Shown piece after piece: positions 7,892-16,422 of a stretch of 64,000 bases of DNA (position 1 is its first letter; the number at the start of each line of letters is the position of its first letter). The notes beneath the pieces were generated by a model. That model did not search any database. It was given only the letters and a program-made list of their open reading frames with translations, and was not told the origin of the DNA. This DNA is from Micromonospora sp. MP36 (GTDB lineage Bacteria > Actinomycetota > Actinomycetes > Mycobacteriales > Micromonosporaceae): contig NZ_VSFA01000025.1 in assembly GCF_008119785.1 (NCBI RefSeq), positions 20,090 through 84,089 on the forward strand. Reading direction: 5' to 3'. The position numbers and the translations under genes were made by a program.

Positions 7892-8326
7892 ATGAGCCCG
7901 TTCCTCGCCGTCGTGCTCGTCCTCGTGCTCGGCTCGACCTGCTACGCGGCGGGTCGGCTGCACGGCCAGCTCAGCTACCGGATCGGCTACCGGTTCGGCT
8001 ACCGCCAGGGCTACTTCGACGGCGACCGGGGGGCGTGGCACCGGCGGCGCCGCGACGCGCAGGCAGCGATCACCTCGGCGCTGGCCGGTCCGGCGCCGGT
8101 GTCGGTGACCACCACGGCCACCCGCGCCGCGGTCCCGTTCGCCGGGACGGCCGTCCCCGCCGCCGTCACCGCGCGGACGACTGCCAACCCGGCCCTGCGG
8201 GCCACCGCGCCCGCTCAGCTCGGCGGGCTCGCCACCCGGCAGGGCACCACGTACACCGGGTCCTCGTTCAGTGCCGCCGTCGCCGGCCGCCGGCAGACCG
8301 GGACCCTGGTCCGGCGGCAGGGCTGA
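7892..8326 (+). CDS. Single-pass membrane protein, unknown
   Basis: A 144-residue protein with one N-terminal membrane segment (residues 2-22, PFLAVVLVLVLGSTCYAAG), then an aromatic Gly/Tyr/Arg-rich stretch with repeated YRIGYRFGYRQGYFDG units, a basic patch, and an Ala/Thr-rich low-complexity tail. The repeated GYR spacing could form a nucleic-acid or membrane-surface contact, but that is guesswork. It follows the 7525 gene by 25 bp and is probably co-transcribed. A strong hairpin lies about 80 bp downstream. No family recognised. Confidence 0.6.
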   Translation: MSPFLAVVLVLVLGSTCYAAGRLHGQLSYRIGYRFGYRQGYFDGDRGAWHRRRRDAQAAITSALAGPAPVSVTTTATRAAVPFAGTAVPAAVTARTTANPALRATAPAQLGGLATRQGTTYTGSSFSAAVAGRRQTGTLVRRQG

Positions 8327-8404
8327 GGCCCACCAGAGCACGGTGTGTCGTCCGCGGCGGGCGCGCACCGTCGGGGCCACGTCAGACCGGTGACGGTGGC
8401 TCCG

Positions 8405-8443
8405 CCGGCCGGGATGCGCGCAGGGGGCATGCATCCCGGCCGG
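8405..8443. terminator. Strong hairpin downstream of 7892 gene
   Basis: CCGGCCGGGATGC (8405-8417) and GCATCCCGGCCGG (8431-8443) form a perfect 13-bp stem with a 13-nt loop. It is 79 bp past the stop codon, with no T tract, and may end the small upstream operon and insulate phoH2. It occupies the middle of the 200-bp gap before the small ORF at 8530. Confidence 0.6.
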
Positions 8444-8517
8444 TTCCGCCGCGCGCCGTTCATCTCCCGGTCAGGTGAGATCCACACCGACCACTAGCCG
8501 ACGGGCCCTGGTGCCAC

Positions 8518-8523
8518 TAGCGT
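8518..8523 (+). promoter_or_regulatory. Leaderless -10 hexamer of small ORF/phoH2
   Basis: TAGCGT lies with exactly 6 nt between it and ATG 8530, so a transcript starting at the usual distance would begin at the A of the start codon. It fits the TANNNT actinobacterial -10 pattern seen at other genes in the window. Confidence 0.55.
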
Positions 8524-8529
8524 CTAGGC

Positions 8530-8673
8530 ATGGCACGGGGTTTTCCCGAGCCAGCCGGAGAGCCCGGATCTGCGACCTCGCGCACGGGGCCCGCATCCGA
8601 CCCCGTGTCCACCGGGCACCGGACGAGGCGGAACACGGGTGGCCGGGTGCCCATCCGCGGAGCAGGCCTGTGA
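8530..8673 (+). CDS. Small ORF overlapping phoH2, phoAT-like candidate
   Basis: A 47-codon ORF (starts MARGFPEPAGEPGSATS, ends IRGAGL) whose stop codon overlaps the phoH2 start as GTGA. It is rich in Arg, Gly, Pro, Ser and Thr, with no recognisable fold. Support is positional: it begins exactly at a leaderless promoter (TAGCGT, 8518-8523) and is translationally coupled to phoH2. In mycobacteria, phoH2 is preceded by a small gene, phoAT, reported to act as its antitoxin; sequence similarity to phoAT cannot be judged here. It could instead be only a leader peptide that couples translation. Confidence 0.4.
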   Translation: MARGFPEPAGEPGSATSRTGPASDPVSTGHRTRRNTGGRVPIRGAGL

Positions 8674-10082
8674 CGACTCGCCGTACCCCCGCCGGTGCCG
8701 ACCAGACCCCGGCCGCGACTGCCGCGACCCGCCGGACCACCCGCAGCCGCCGGGCGGCGGCCGCGCCGGCCGGCACCGAGGAGCCTCGACCAGCCGGCCA
8801 GGCCTTCGTCCTGGACACCTCGGTCCTCCTCTCCGATCCCGCGGCGTTCCACCGCTTCGCCGAGCACGAGGTGGTGCTGCCGCTGGTGGTCATCTCCGAA
8901 CTGGAGGGCAAGCGACACCATCCCGAGCTGGGCTGGTTCGCCCGCCGGTCGCTGCGCATGCTGGACGAGCTGCGGGTGAAGCACGGCCGGCTGGACCGGC
9001 CGGTGCCCGCCAACGAGGAGGGCGGCACCCTCCGAGTGGAGCTGAACCACACCGACGACGGGGTGCTGCCGCCGGGCTTCCGGAACGAGTCGAACGACGC
9101 GCGGATCCTCTCCGTGGCGCTCAACCTCGCCGCCGAGGGGCGGGAGATCACCCTGGTCAGCAAGGACATGCCGCTACGGGTGAAGGCGGCGTCGGTCGGC
9201 CTGCGGGCCGACGAGTACCGGCACGGCCAGGCCAGCGACCCGACCTGGACCGGCATGGCCGAGCTGGAGTTGGCCGAGGAGGAGATCGCCCGGCTGTACG
9301 CGGGGGAGACGCTGGACGTCGACGCGGCCGGTGACCTGCCCTGCCACACCGGGCTGGTGCTGCACTCGACGCGCGGCTCGGCGCTCGGCCGGGTGCTGCC
9401 CGACAAGACCGTACGGCTGGTCCGCGGCGACCGGGAGGCGTTCGGCGTGCACGGCCGCTCGGCGGAGCAGCGGATCGCGCTCGACCTGCTGCTGGACGAG
9501 TCGATCGGCATCGTCTCGCTGGGCGGCCGGGCCGGCACCGGCAAGTCCGCGCTGGCGCTCTGCGCCGGCCTGGAGGCGGTGATGGAGCGCCGCCGGCACA
9601 AGAAGGTGATCGTCTTCCGCCCGCTTTACGCGGTCGGCGGCCAGGAACTCGGCTACCTGCCCGGCTCGGAGTCGGAGAAGATGTCGCCCTGGGCGCAGGC
9701 GGTCTTCGACACGCTCGGCGCGGTGGTGCACGAGAACGTGCTCGAGGAGGTCACCTCGCGGGGGCTGCTGGAGGTGCTGCCGCTGACCCACATCCGCGGT
9801 CGCAGCCTGCACGACGCCTTCGTCATCGTCGACGAGGCGCAGTCGCTGGAGCGGGGCGTGCTGCTCACCGTGCTGTCCCGGATCGGCCAGGGGTCGCGGG
9901 TGGTGCTCACCCACGACGTGGCCCAGCGGGACAACCTCCGGGTGGGACGGCACGACGGCGTGACCGCAGTGATCGAGGCGTTGAAGGGCCATCCCCTCTT
10001 CGCGCACGTCACCCTCAGCCGTTCGGAGCGTTCTCCGATCGCCGCGATGGTCACGGATCTGTTGGAGGACATCCCCCTCTGA
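8670..10082 (+). CDS. phoH2: PIN-domain/PhoH ATPase (PhoH2)
   Basis: A 470-residue two-domain protein. After a basic, disordered N-terminus of about 45 residues comes a PIN nuclease domain (FVLDTSVLLSDPAAFHRF, with acidic residues again in VISELEGK, NDARILSVAL and LVSKDMPLRVKA). The second half is a PhoH ATPase/helicase with Walker A SLGGRAGTGKSALAL, Walker B FVIVDEAQSLE and the RIGQGSRVVLTHD block. Mycobacterial PhoH2 proteins couple RNA unwinding to sequence-specific RNA cleavage. GTG 8670 is chosen because it overlaps the stop of the small upstream ORF and precedes all recognisable domain sequence. It lies in the same relative place as M. tuberculosis Rv1095. Confidence 0.92.
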   Translation: MTTRRTPAGADQTPAATAATRRTTRSRRAAAAPAGTEEPRPAGQAFVLDTSVLLSDPAAFHRFAEHEVVLPLVVISELEGKRHHPELGWFARRSLRMLDELRVKHGRLDRPVPANEEGGTLRVELNHTDDGVLPPGFRNESNDARILSVALNLAAEGREITLVSKDMPLRVKAASVGLRADEYRHGQASDPTWTGMAELELAEEEIARLYAGETLDVDAAGDLPCHTGLVLHSTRGSALGRVLPDKTVRLVRGDREAFGVHGRSAEQRIALDLLLDESIGIVSLGGRAGTGKSALALCAGLEAVMERRRHKKVIVFRPLYAVGGQELGYLPGSESEKMSPWAQAVFDTLGAVVHENVLEEVTSRGLLEVLPLTHIRGRSLHDAFVIVDEAQSLERGVLLTVLSRIGQGSRVVLTHDVAQRDNLRVGRHDGVTAVIEALKGHPLFAHVTLSRSERSPIAAMVTDLLEDIPL

Positions 10083-10128
10083 GGCCGACCCGCCGGGCAC
10101 CTTTGTCCTTGTTTGAGGGCCTTCATTT

Positions 10129-10144
10129 TGTGGTGCAGATCACA
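10129..10144. promoter_or_regulatory. CRP-like binding site upstream of transglycosylase-like gene
   Basis: TGTGGTGCAGATCACA matches the CRP/Rv3676 palindrome TGTGA-N6-TCACA at 9 of 10 positions, and the flanks (TT before, AT after) continue the dyad. It is nested inside a second dyad, GAGGGCC at about 10115-10121 and GGCCCTC at about 10148-10154. Mycobacterial and streptomycete Crp proteins are known to control rpfA-type cell-wall genes, and the downstream gene is of related type. Confidence 0.45.
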
Positions 10145-10366
10145 ATTGGCCCTCTTCGTTTCCCATCAGCCTCACTGTGCGCAATGGTGTCCATCGAGCG
10201 CCCACGCACCAGGAAGATCGTCGAGCATCGTTCGCCACGGACGGCGAGAGCCACGAACGCCGGTGCGTCGGCTGCGACCGCGGGGTCGGGGCGCTCGCGA
10301 CGCCGGCGCGGCCCACCGACGGCCACGCGTCGCGTCGAGTCCTTGCCCCCGACGAAGGGACACTTC

Positions 10367-11041
10367 GTGAGTCGGCTGTGGAGCCGGTTCGGTGCCCGTA
10401 CGGCCGCTGTCGCGCTGCTCTCCGTGGGCGTTGCCGGCGGCTTCTATCTGGGCGAAGACCGACAGACCCAGCAACAGGGCCTGACCGCGCAGGCCGGCCT
10501 GGAGGTCGACCAGGCAGAATACGCGTACCAGCGCGAGCGGCAGGCGGACCACCGCGTGGAGTCGGCCCGGCAGCGGGCCGCCGAGTACCAGGCGAAGCTG
10601 CGGGCGGCGGCGGCGGCCAAGGAGGCCGCCGAGCGGGCCCGGGAGGCCGAGGCGGCCGCCGCGTCGCGGAAGAAGGCACGCGCGGAGGCGGCCGCGGCGA
10701 AGCCGTACGACGGGCCGATCCCGGCCTCCTGCGAGGAATACAGCGGCAACCGGGCCATCGGCTGCGCGCTCATGCTGAAGGAAGGCTTCGGCATCGACCA
10801 GTTCCCGTGTCTGGACAAGCTCTGGACCAAGGAGAGCGGCTGGAACCACAAGGCCTACAACGAGGGGTCCGGCGCGTACGGGATCCCGCAGGCCCTGCCC
10901 GGCAGCAAGATGGGCTCGGTCGCGGCCGACTGGAAGACCAACCCGGCCACCCAGATCAAGTGGGGCCTCGGCTACATCGAGGGCCGGTACGACAACCCCT
11001 GCGGCGCGTGGCAGCACTCGCAGAGCACGGGCTGGTACTGA
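10367..11041 (+). CDS. Secreted transglycosylase-like (SLT fold) protein
   Basis: A 224-residue exported protein. Residues about 8-28 form a signal or anchor segment (ARTAAVALLSVGVAGGFYLG). A long Ala/Glu/Arg-rich region follows, predicted coiled coil (residues 45-115). The C-terminal domain has FPCLDKLWTKESGWNHKAYNEGSGAYGIPQALPGSKM, with the catalytic-type Glu in KESGWN and the GxYGIPQ motif of lytic-transglycosylase and resuscitation-factor-like domains, and then WGLGYIEGRYDNPCGAW. It probably cleaves or binds peptidoglycan. GTG 10367 is chosen because GAAGGGA lies 6 nt upstream and the signal segment starts there; the longer open frame would bury the signal peptide. A CRP-like site lies upstream. 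Confidence 0.85.
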   Translation: MSRLWSRFGARTAAVALLSVGVAGGFYLGEDRQTQQQGLTAQAGLEVDQAEYAYQRERQADHRVESARQRAAEYQAKLRAAAAAKEAAERAREAEAAAASRKKARAEAAAAKPYDGPIPASCEEYSGNRAIGCALMLKEGFGIDQFPCLDKLWTKESGWNHKAYNEGSGAYGIPQALPGSKMGSVAADWKTNPATQIKWGLGYIEGRYDNPCGAWQHSQSTGWY

Positions 11042-11050
11042 TCGGACGGT

Positions 11051-11094
11051 GACGACGGCGGGGTGGGCGGGGATCCGCGCACCCCGCCGTCGTC
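11051..11094 (+). terminator. Hairpin terminator after transglycosylase-like gene
   Basis: GACGACGGCGGGGTG (11051-11065) and CACCCCGCCGTCGTC (11080-11094) form a perfect 15-bp stem with a 14-nt loop, 9 bp after the stop codon. The ATG at 11095 abuts the stem, which argues against it as the rhomboid start. Confidence 0.8.
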
Positions 11095-11154
11095 ATGTCA
11101 CGGCATGCCGGGCCCGGGTGGCGGCCGGCCGGGATTGCTGATAGCTGTTGGTAC

Positions 11155-11817
11155 GTGACCTGGCGCGATGGCTCGACGAGCGGCGATCCCCGACGGTTCG
11201 GCACCGAGGCGTTCTACGCCTCACTGGGCCGGGCCTTCGTCGCCATGTGCGCGGTGGTGCCGGTGCTGTTCCTCATCGAGGCGCTCGACGTCGGCCTGCA
11301 CGGCAACCTCGACGTCACCGCCGGGATCATCCCGCACCGGATCCAGGGGCTCGACGGCGTGTTCTTCTCGCCGTTCCTGCACGCCGACTTCAACCACCTC
11401 TACAGCAACAGCATCCCGCTGATCCTGCTCGGCACCTTCGTGCTGGCCGCCGGCACCCGCCGGTTCCTCTGGTCCACGCTGTTGATCATCCTGATCAGCG
11501 GCCTGGGGGTGTGGTTCACCGGCTCGCCGAACTCGGTGGTGGTCGGCGCCAGCGGGGTGATCTTCGGCTACCTCGGCGTCCTGCTGACCCGCGGCGTCGT
11601 CGAGCGGAGCTGGTGGAACTTCGCCGTGGTGCTGCTGGTCGGCCTGCTCTACGGCTGGCAGTTGCTCGGCATCCTCCCCACCGACGAGCACATCTCCTGG
11701 CAGGGGCACCTGTTCGGGCTGCTCGGCGGGGTCGTGGCGGCGATCCTGTTCCGCCGCCGCCGGGGTGAGGCGCTGGCGGCGGAGCGCGGCGAGTCGCCCA
11801 CGCTGACCCTGCCCTGA
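11155..11817 (+). CDS. Rhomboid family intramembrane serine protease
   Basis: A 220-residue polytopic membrane protein with about six hydrophobic segments. The catalytic serine is in VVVGASGVIFGYLG (Ser133) and the catalytic histidine in SWQGHLFGLLGG (His185); the family block HADFNHLYSNSIPL in the second membrane region is present. It is expected to cut substrate proteins within or next to their transmembrane helix. GTG 11155 is preferred over ATG 11095, because the latter directly follows the upstream terminator stem. The C-terminus ends in a basic cytoplasmic tail. Substrate unknown; it stands alone between a terminator and a flavoprotein gene. Confidence 0.92.
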   Translation: MTWRDGSTSGDPRRFGTEAFYASLGRAFVAMCAVVPVLFLIEALDVGLHGNLDVTAGIIPHRIQGLDGVFFSPFLHADFNHLYSNSIPLILLGTFVLAAGTRRFLWSTLLIILISGLGVWFTGSPNSVVVGASGVIFGYLGVLLTRGVVERSWWNFAVVLLVGLLYGWQLLGILPTDEHISWQGHLFGLLGGVVAAILFRRRRGEALAAERGESPTLTLP

Positions 11818-11920
11818 CCGGGCGCGGGCCGTCGGCGTGACCTGCTTGCCCGCGGGCACCGGGCCGCCTACCGTCGGGATCAGCACGCGTTGATCCGTGA
11901 GCGGAAAGTGACGGTGCGCC

Positions 11921-12889
11921 ATGCGCGAGGTCGATATCGCCGTGATCGGCGCCGGTCCGGCCGGGCTCTTCGCCGCGTACTACGCCGGGTTCCGCGGACT
12001 CTCCGTGGCGGTGGTCGACGCGCTGCCCGAGCCGGGCGGGCAGGTGACCGCCATGTACCCGGAGAAGCTCATCCTCGACGTCGCCGGGTTCCCCACCATC
12101 AAGGGGCGGGAGCTGGTGGCGAACCTGGTCACCCAGGCCGCGCCGTTCCACCCCGAATACCTGCTCGGCACCCGGGCGGAGAAGCTGTCGTACCTCGACG
12201 GGCGGCCGGTGCTCGGCCTGGCCGGCGGCGAGCAGCTGCACTGCGGCGCGGTGCTGGTGACCGGTGGCCTGGGCAGCTTCACACCCCGGCCGCTGCCGGT
12301 GGCCGACAGCTTCCTGGGCACCGGGATCGTCTACTTCGTACCGCAGCCGGCCGAGCTGGCCGACCGGGACGTGGTCATCGTCGGCGGCGGCGACTCGGCC
12401 TTCGACTGGGCCGTGACGCTCCAGCCGATCGCCCGCTCGGTGACGCTGGTGCACCGGCGGGAGAAGTTCCGCGCCCACGCGTCGACCGTCGCCCGGGTGC
12501 GGTCGCTGCCCGTCCGCGTCGTGGTCAACGCCGAGGTGACCCGGTTGTATGGCGAGGAGCAGCTCACCGGCGTGGACTTCACCGTGCGCGGCGGCGCGGC
12601 GGAGACCCTGCCGGTGGACACCCTGGTCGCGGCCCTCGGCTTCACCGCCGACCTGGGCCCGCTCGCCGAGTGGGGGCTGCAGCTGGACCGCCGGCACATC
12701 CTGGTGAACAGCGCGATGGCCACCAACCTGCCCCGGGTCTTCGCGGCCGGCGACATCACCGAATATCCGGGCAAGGTCCGGCTGATCGCCACCGGCTTCG
12801 GCGAGGCGGCCACGGCGGTGAACAACGCCGCGGTGGCCATCGACCCCACCGCCCACCTCTTCCCCGGCCACTCGTCCGACGGCAGTTGA
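11921..12889 (+). CDS. Ferredoxin-NADP reductase type 2 (thioredoxin-reductase fold)
   Basis: A 322-residue flavoprotein with the two dinucleotide folds of the thioredoxin-reductase superfamily: FAD site VIGAGPAGLFAAYYAGFRG at the N-terminus, EPGGQVTAMYPEK, NADP site VVIVGGGDSAFDWAV near residue 150 with HRREKFRAH, and the C-terminal FAD block VFAAGDITEYPGKVRLIATGFGEAATAVNNA. The CxxC redox pair of true thioredoxin reductase is absent. This combination fits the YumC-type ferredoxin/flavodoxin-NADP reductases, which pass electrons between NADPH and ferredoxin. ATG 11921 begins exactly at the fold. It is not obviously part of an operon. Confidence 0.9.
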   Translation: MREVDIAVIGAGPAGLFAAYYAGFRGLSVAVVDALPEPGGQVTAMYPEKLILDVAGFPTIKGRELVANLVTQAAPFHPEYLLGTRAEKLSYLDGRPVLGLAGGEQLHCGAVLVTGGLGSFTPRPLPVADSFLGTGIVYFVPQPAELADRDVVIVGGGDSAFDWAVTLQPIARSVTLVHRREKFRAHASTVARVRSLPVRVVVNAEVTRLYGEEQLTGVDFTVRGGAAETLPVDTLVAALGFTADLGPLAEWGLQLDRRHILVNSAMATNLPRVFAAGDITEYPGKVRLIATGFGEAATAVNNAAVAIDPTAHLFPGHSSDGS

Positions 12890-12947
12890 GTCCCGATCCC
12901 CGCCGGAGCGTGGCCTGATCGAGACCGGCCGACGCCACGGTGGACGG

Positions 12948-14585
<1,638 letters not shown>

Positions 14586-14643
14586 CCGTGCGGCCGCCGA
14601 CGCCACCTCAGGTCCGCCACCGCCGCCTCGAACGCCCGTCGGG

Positions 14644-15330
14644 TCAGGGCAGGCCGATGAGGTCGGCCATCAGGGCGGTCTGGTGGTCGAAGTGCTCGTC
14701 GCGGTGCGGGATGACCCCGTTCAGCCGTCCGAACAGCTCGAAGCTGATCAGCCCGAAGAGCTGCGTCCAGCCGGCCAGGCCGCGGGCCAGCAGCGGCTCC
14801 GGCAGGCCGGGGGAGAAGCCGGCGGCCAGCTCGGCGAGGTCGGCGCGGACCGGCTCGGGCAGCTCCTCGTCGGGCGGGCTGAGCCGGCCGTCGGCCAGGC
14901 CGTCGCGGAGGATGCCGACCAGGGCCAACGGGGGTCGGCTCGCCGGGGCGACGGTGTCATCGGGGGCCGCGTAGCCGGGGACCGGGCTGCCGTAGAGCAG
15001 CGCGTACTCGGCGGGGTGGGCCAGCGCCCAGGATCGGGCGGCCCGGCAGGTGGCGTGCCAGCGCCCGCGCAGGTCGGCCCGGTCGACCGCCGCGTCGGCC
15101 GCCTCCACCGCGTCGCCGAGCGCGTCGTACGCCTCGAGGATCAGCGCGGTGAGCAGGTCGTCCCGGCTGGGGAAGTAGCGGTAGATGGCCGAGGAGACCA
15201 TGCCCATGTCGCGGGCGACCGCGCGCAGCGAGAGGTTCGCGCCGTCGGTGGCGAGGTGGCGACGGGCCACCGCCTTGATCTCGTCGATCATGCCGGCGCG
15301 TACCCGGGCGCGGAGCGAGTGAGCGACCAT
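14644..15330 (-). CDS. TetR/AcrR family transcriptional regulator
   Basis: A 228-residue repressor. The N-terminal helix-turn-helix is LSLRAVARDMGMVSSAIYRYFPSRDDLLTALI (about residues 32-64). The ligand-binding part ends with GWTQLFGLISFELFGRLNG, the C-terminal signature of the TetR_C WHG-type subgroup. It is divergent from the NAD-dependent epimerase gene at 15474, and the gap contains two copies of a 13-bp palindrome, AGAGCAGTGCTCT, one over the epimerase -35 element and one just past its start site, so this protein very probably represses the epimerase gene and itself. ATG 15330 has CAGAGT (revcomp of 15337-15342) 6 nt upstream. Confidence 0.93.
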   Translation of the reverse strand: MVAHSLRARVRAGMIDEIKAVARRHLATDGANLSLRAVARDMGMVSSAIYRYFPSRDDLLTALILEAYDALGDAVEAADAAVDRADLRGRWHATCRAARSWALAHPAEYALLYGSPVPGYAAPDDTVAPASRPPLALVGILRDGLADGRLSPPDEELPEPVRADLAELAAGFSPGLPEPLLARGLAGWTQLFGLISFELFGRLNGVIPHRDEHFDHQTALMADLIGLP

Positions 15331-15370
15331 GCACCCACTCTGCCATGGATGAGAGCGCCAATCAAAACAG

Positions 15371-15383
15371 AGAGCAGTGCTCT
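15371..15383. promoter_or_regulatory. TetR operator O1
   Basis: The perfect palindrome AGAGCAGTGCTCT overlaps by one base the TTGACA -35 element of the plus-strand gene and lies 41 bp upstream of the tetR start. An identical core recurs at 15427. Confidence 0.75.
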
Positions 15384-15411
15384 TGACAGTGGGCGGCGCG
15401 GGAGTCATGCT
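15383..15411 (+). promoter_or_regulatory. Promoter of the epimerase gene
   Basis: A consensus -35 TTGACA (15383-15388), a 17-bp spacer and a -10 like CATGCT (15406-15411). Operator O1 overlaps the -35, and O2 (15425-15441) lies just downstream of the expected start site, a classical repression layout. Confidence 0.6.
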
Positions 15412-15424
15412 GGGTGCGACCTCG

Positions 15425-15441
15425 CGAGAGCAGTGCTCTCG
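15425..15441. promoter_or_regulatory. TetR operator O2
   Basis: CGAGAGCAGTGCTCTCG is a perfect 17-bp palindrome with the same core as O1, offset by 56 bp. It lies between the promoter and the start codon at 15474. Confidence 0.75.
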
Positions 15442-15473
15442 AAACGGATCCCTGCTTCGAAGGGTGGCCCTCC

Positions 15474-16403
15474 ATGGCCCTGCACGTGATCGTCGGCGCC
15501 GGACCCGTCGGCTCCGCCACCGCCCGTCTCCTCGCCGAGCGGGGCGACCGGGTGCGGGTGGTGACCCGCCGCGGCACCGGACCCGAGCACCCCGCGATCG
15601 AGCGGGTCGCCGCCGACGCCGCCGACGCCGCCCGGCTGACCGTGCTCACCGAGGGCGCGGTCGCGCTCCACAACTGCGCCAACCCGGCCTATCACCGGTG
15701 GCCGGTGGACTGGCCGCCGCTGGCCGCCGCGCTGCTCACCGCCGCCGAGCGGACCGGCGCAGTGCTCGCCACCGTCGGCAACCTCTACGGGTACGGCCCG
15801 GTCGACGCCCCGATGACCGAGGCGACCCCGCCCGCCGCGACCGGCACCAAGGGGCAGGTGCGGAACCGGATGTGGGCCGACGCGCTGGCCGCGCACCGGG
15901 CCGGCCGGGTGCGGGTCACCGAGGTACGCGGCTCCGACTATCTCGGGGTCGGCGGCACCTCGCTGGCGATGATGGTGCTGCCCCGGGTGCTCGACGGACG
16001 GCGGGCCTTCCTGCCGGTCGACTGGGACGCCCCGCACACCTGGACCTACATCCCGGATGTCGCCCGTACCCTGGTCGCCGCCGCGACCGACGAGCGGGCC
16101 TGGGGACGGCCCTGGCACGTGCCCAGCGGGCCGGCCGTACCGATGCGGGACCTGGCCGCCCGCGCGGCGGCCCTGGTCGGCGCGCCGGCGCCGAAGCTGA
16201 CCCGGATGCCCTACCCGGTGCTCTGGCTCGGCGGCCTCGCCAACCCGATGGCCCGTGAGCTGCGGGAGACCGCCTACCAGTTCGACCGGCCGTTCGTGAT
16301 GGACTCCTCCGCCGCCACCGCCACCCTGGGGATCGAGCCGACCCCCTTGGACGTGGCGGTGAAGGAGACGGTCGCGGGGCTGCGCGGCCGGTCGGGGCGT
16401 TGA
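15474..16403 (+). CDS. NAD-dependent epimerase/dehydratase family (extended SDR)
   Basis: A 309-residue Rossmann-fold protein. The N-terminal cofactor site is VIVGAGPVGSATARLLAERGD, followed by HNCANPAYHRW and the segment LYGYGPVDAPMTE; the usual YxxxK catalytic pair is not obvious, so it may belong to the atypical (NmrA/complex-I-like) or sugar-nucleotide-like extended SDR group. Later blocks are TWTYIPDVARTLV and WHVPSGPAV, common in this group. It probably uses NAD(P)H on a small molecule. Expression appears to be controlled by the divergent TetR protein through the twin operators, which suggests a substrate-induced detoxification or catabolic role. Confidence 0.85.
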   Translation: MALHVIVGAGPVGSATARLLAERGDRVRVVTRRGTGPEHPAIERVAADAADAARLTVLTEGAVALHNCANPAYHRWPVDWPPLAAALLTAAERTGAVLATVGNLYGYGPVDAPMTEATPPAATGTKGQVRNRMWADALAAHRAGRVRVTEVRGSDYLGVGGTSLAMMVLPRVLDGRRAFLPVDWDAPHTWTYIPDVARTLVAAATDERAWGRPWHVPSGPAVPMRDLAARAAALVGAPAPKLTRMPYPVLWLGGLANPMARELRETAYQFDRPFVMDSSAATATLGIEPTPLDVAVKETVAGLRGRSGR

Positions 16404-16422
16404 GCGGGGGCCCTGCTCAACG
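16398..16422. terminator. Bidirectional hairpin between convergent genes
   Basis: CGTTGAGC (16398-16405) and GCTCAACG (16415-16422) pair perfectly around a 9-nt loop. The stop codons of both convergent genes (epimerase and YdcZ transporter) lie inside or at the edge of the hairpin. Confidence 0.6.

Noticed and set aside
10082..10366. A ydaO-type (c-di-AMP) riboswitch before the transglycosylase-like gene
   Set aside because: Considered because such genes often carry it, but I do not see its conserved sequence blocks; only a CRP-like dyad is clear.
11095..11154. ATG 11095 as the rhomboid start
   Set aside because: It directly abuts the stem of the upstream terminator and adds no membrane or family sequence.
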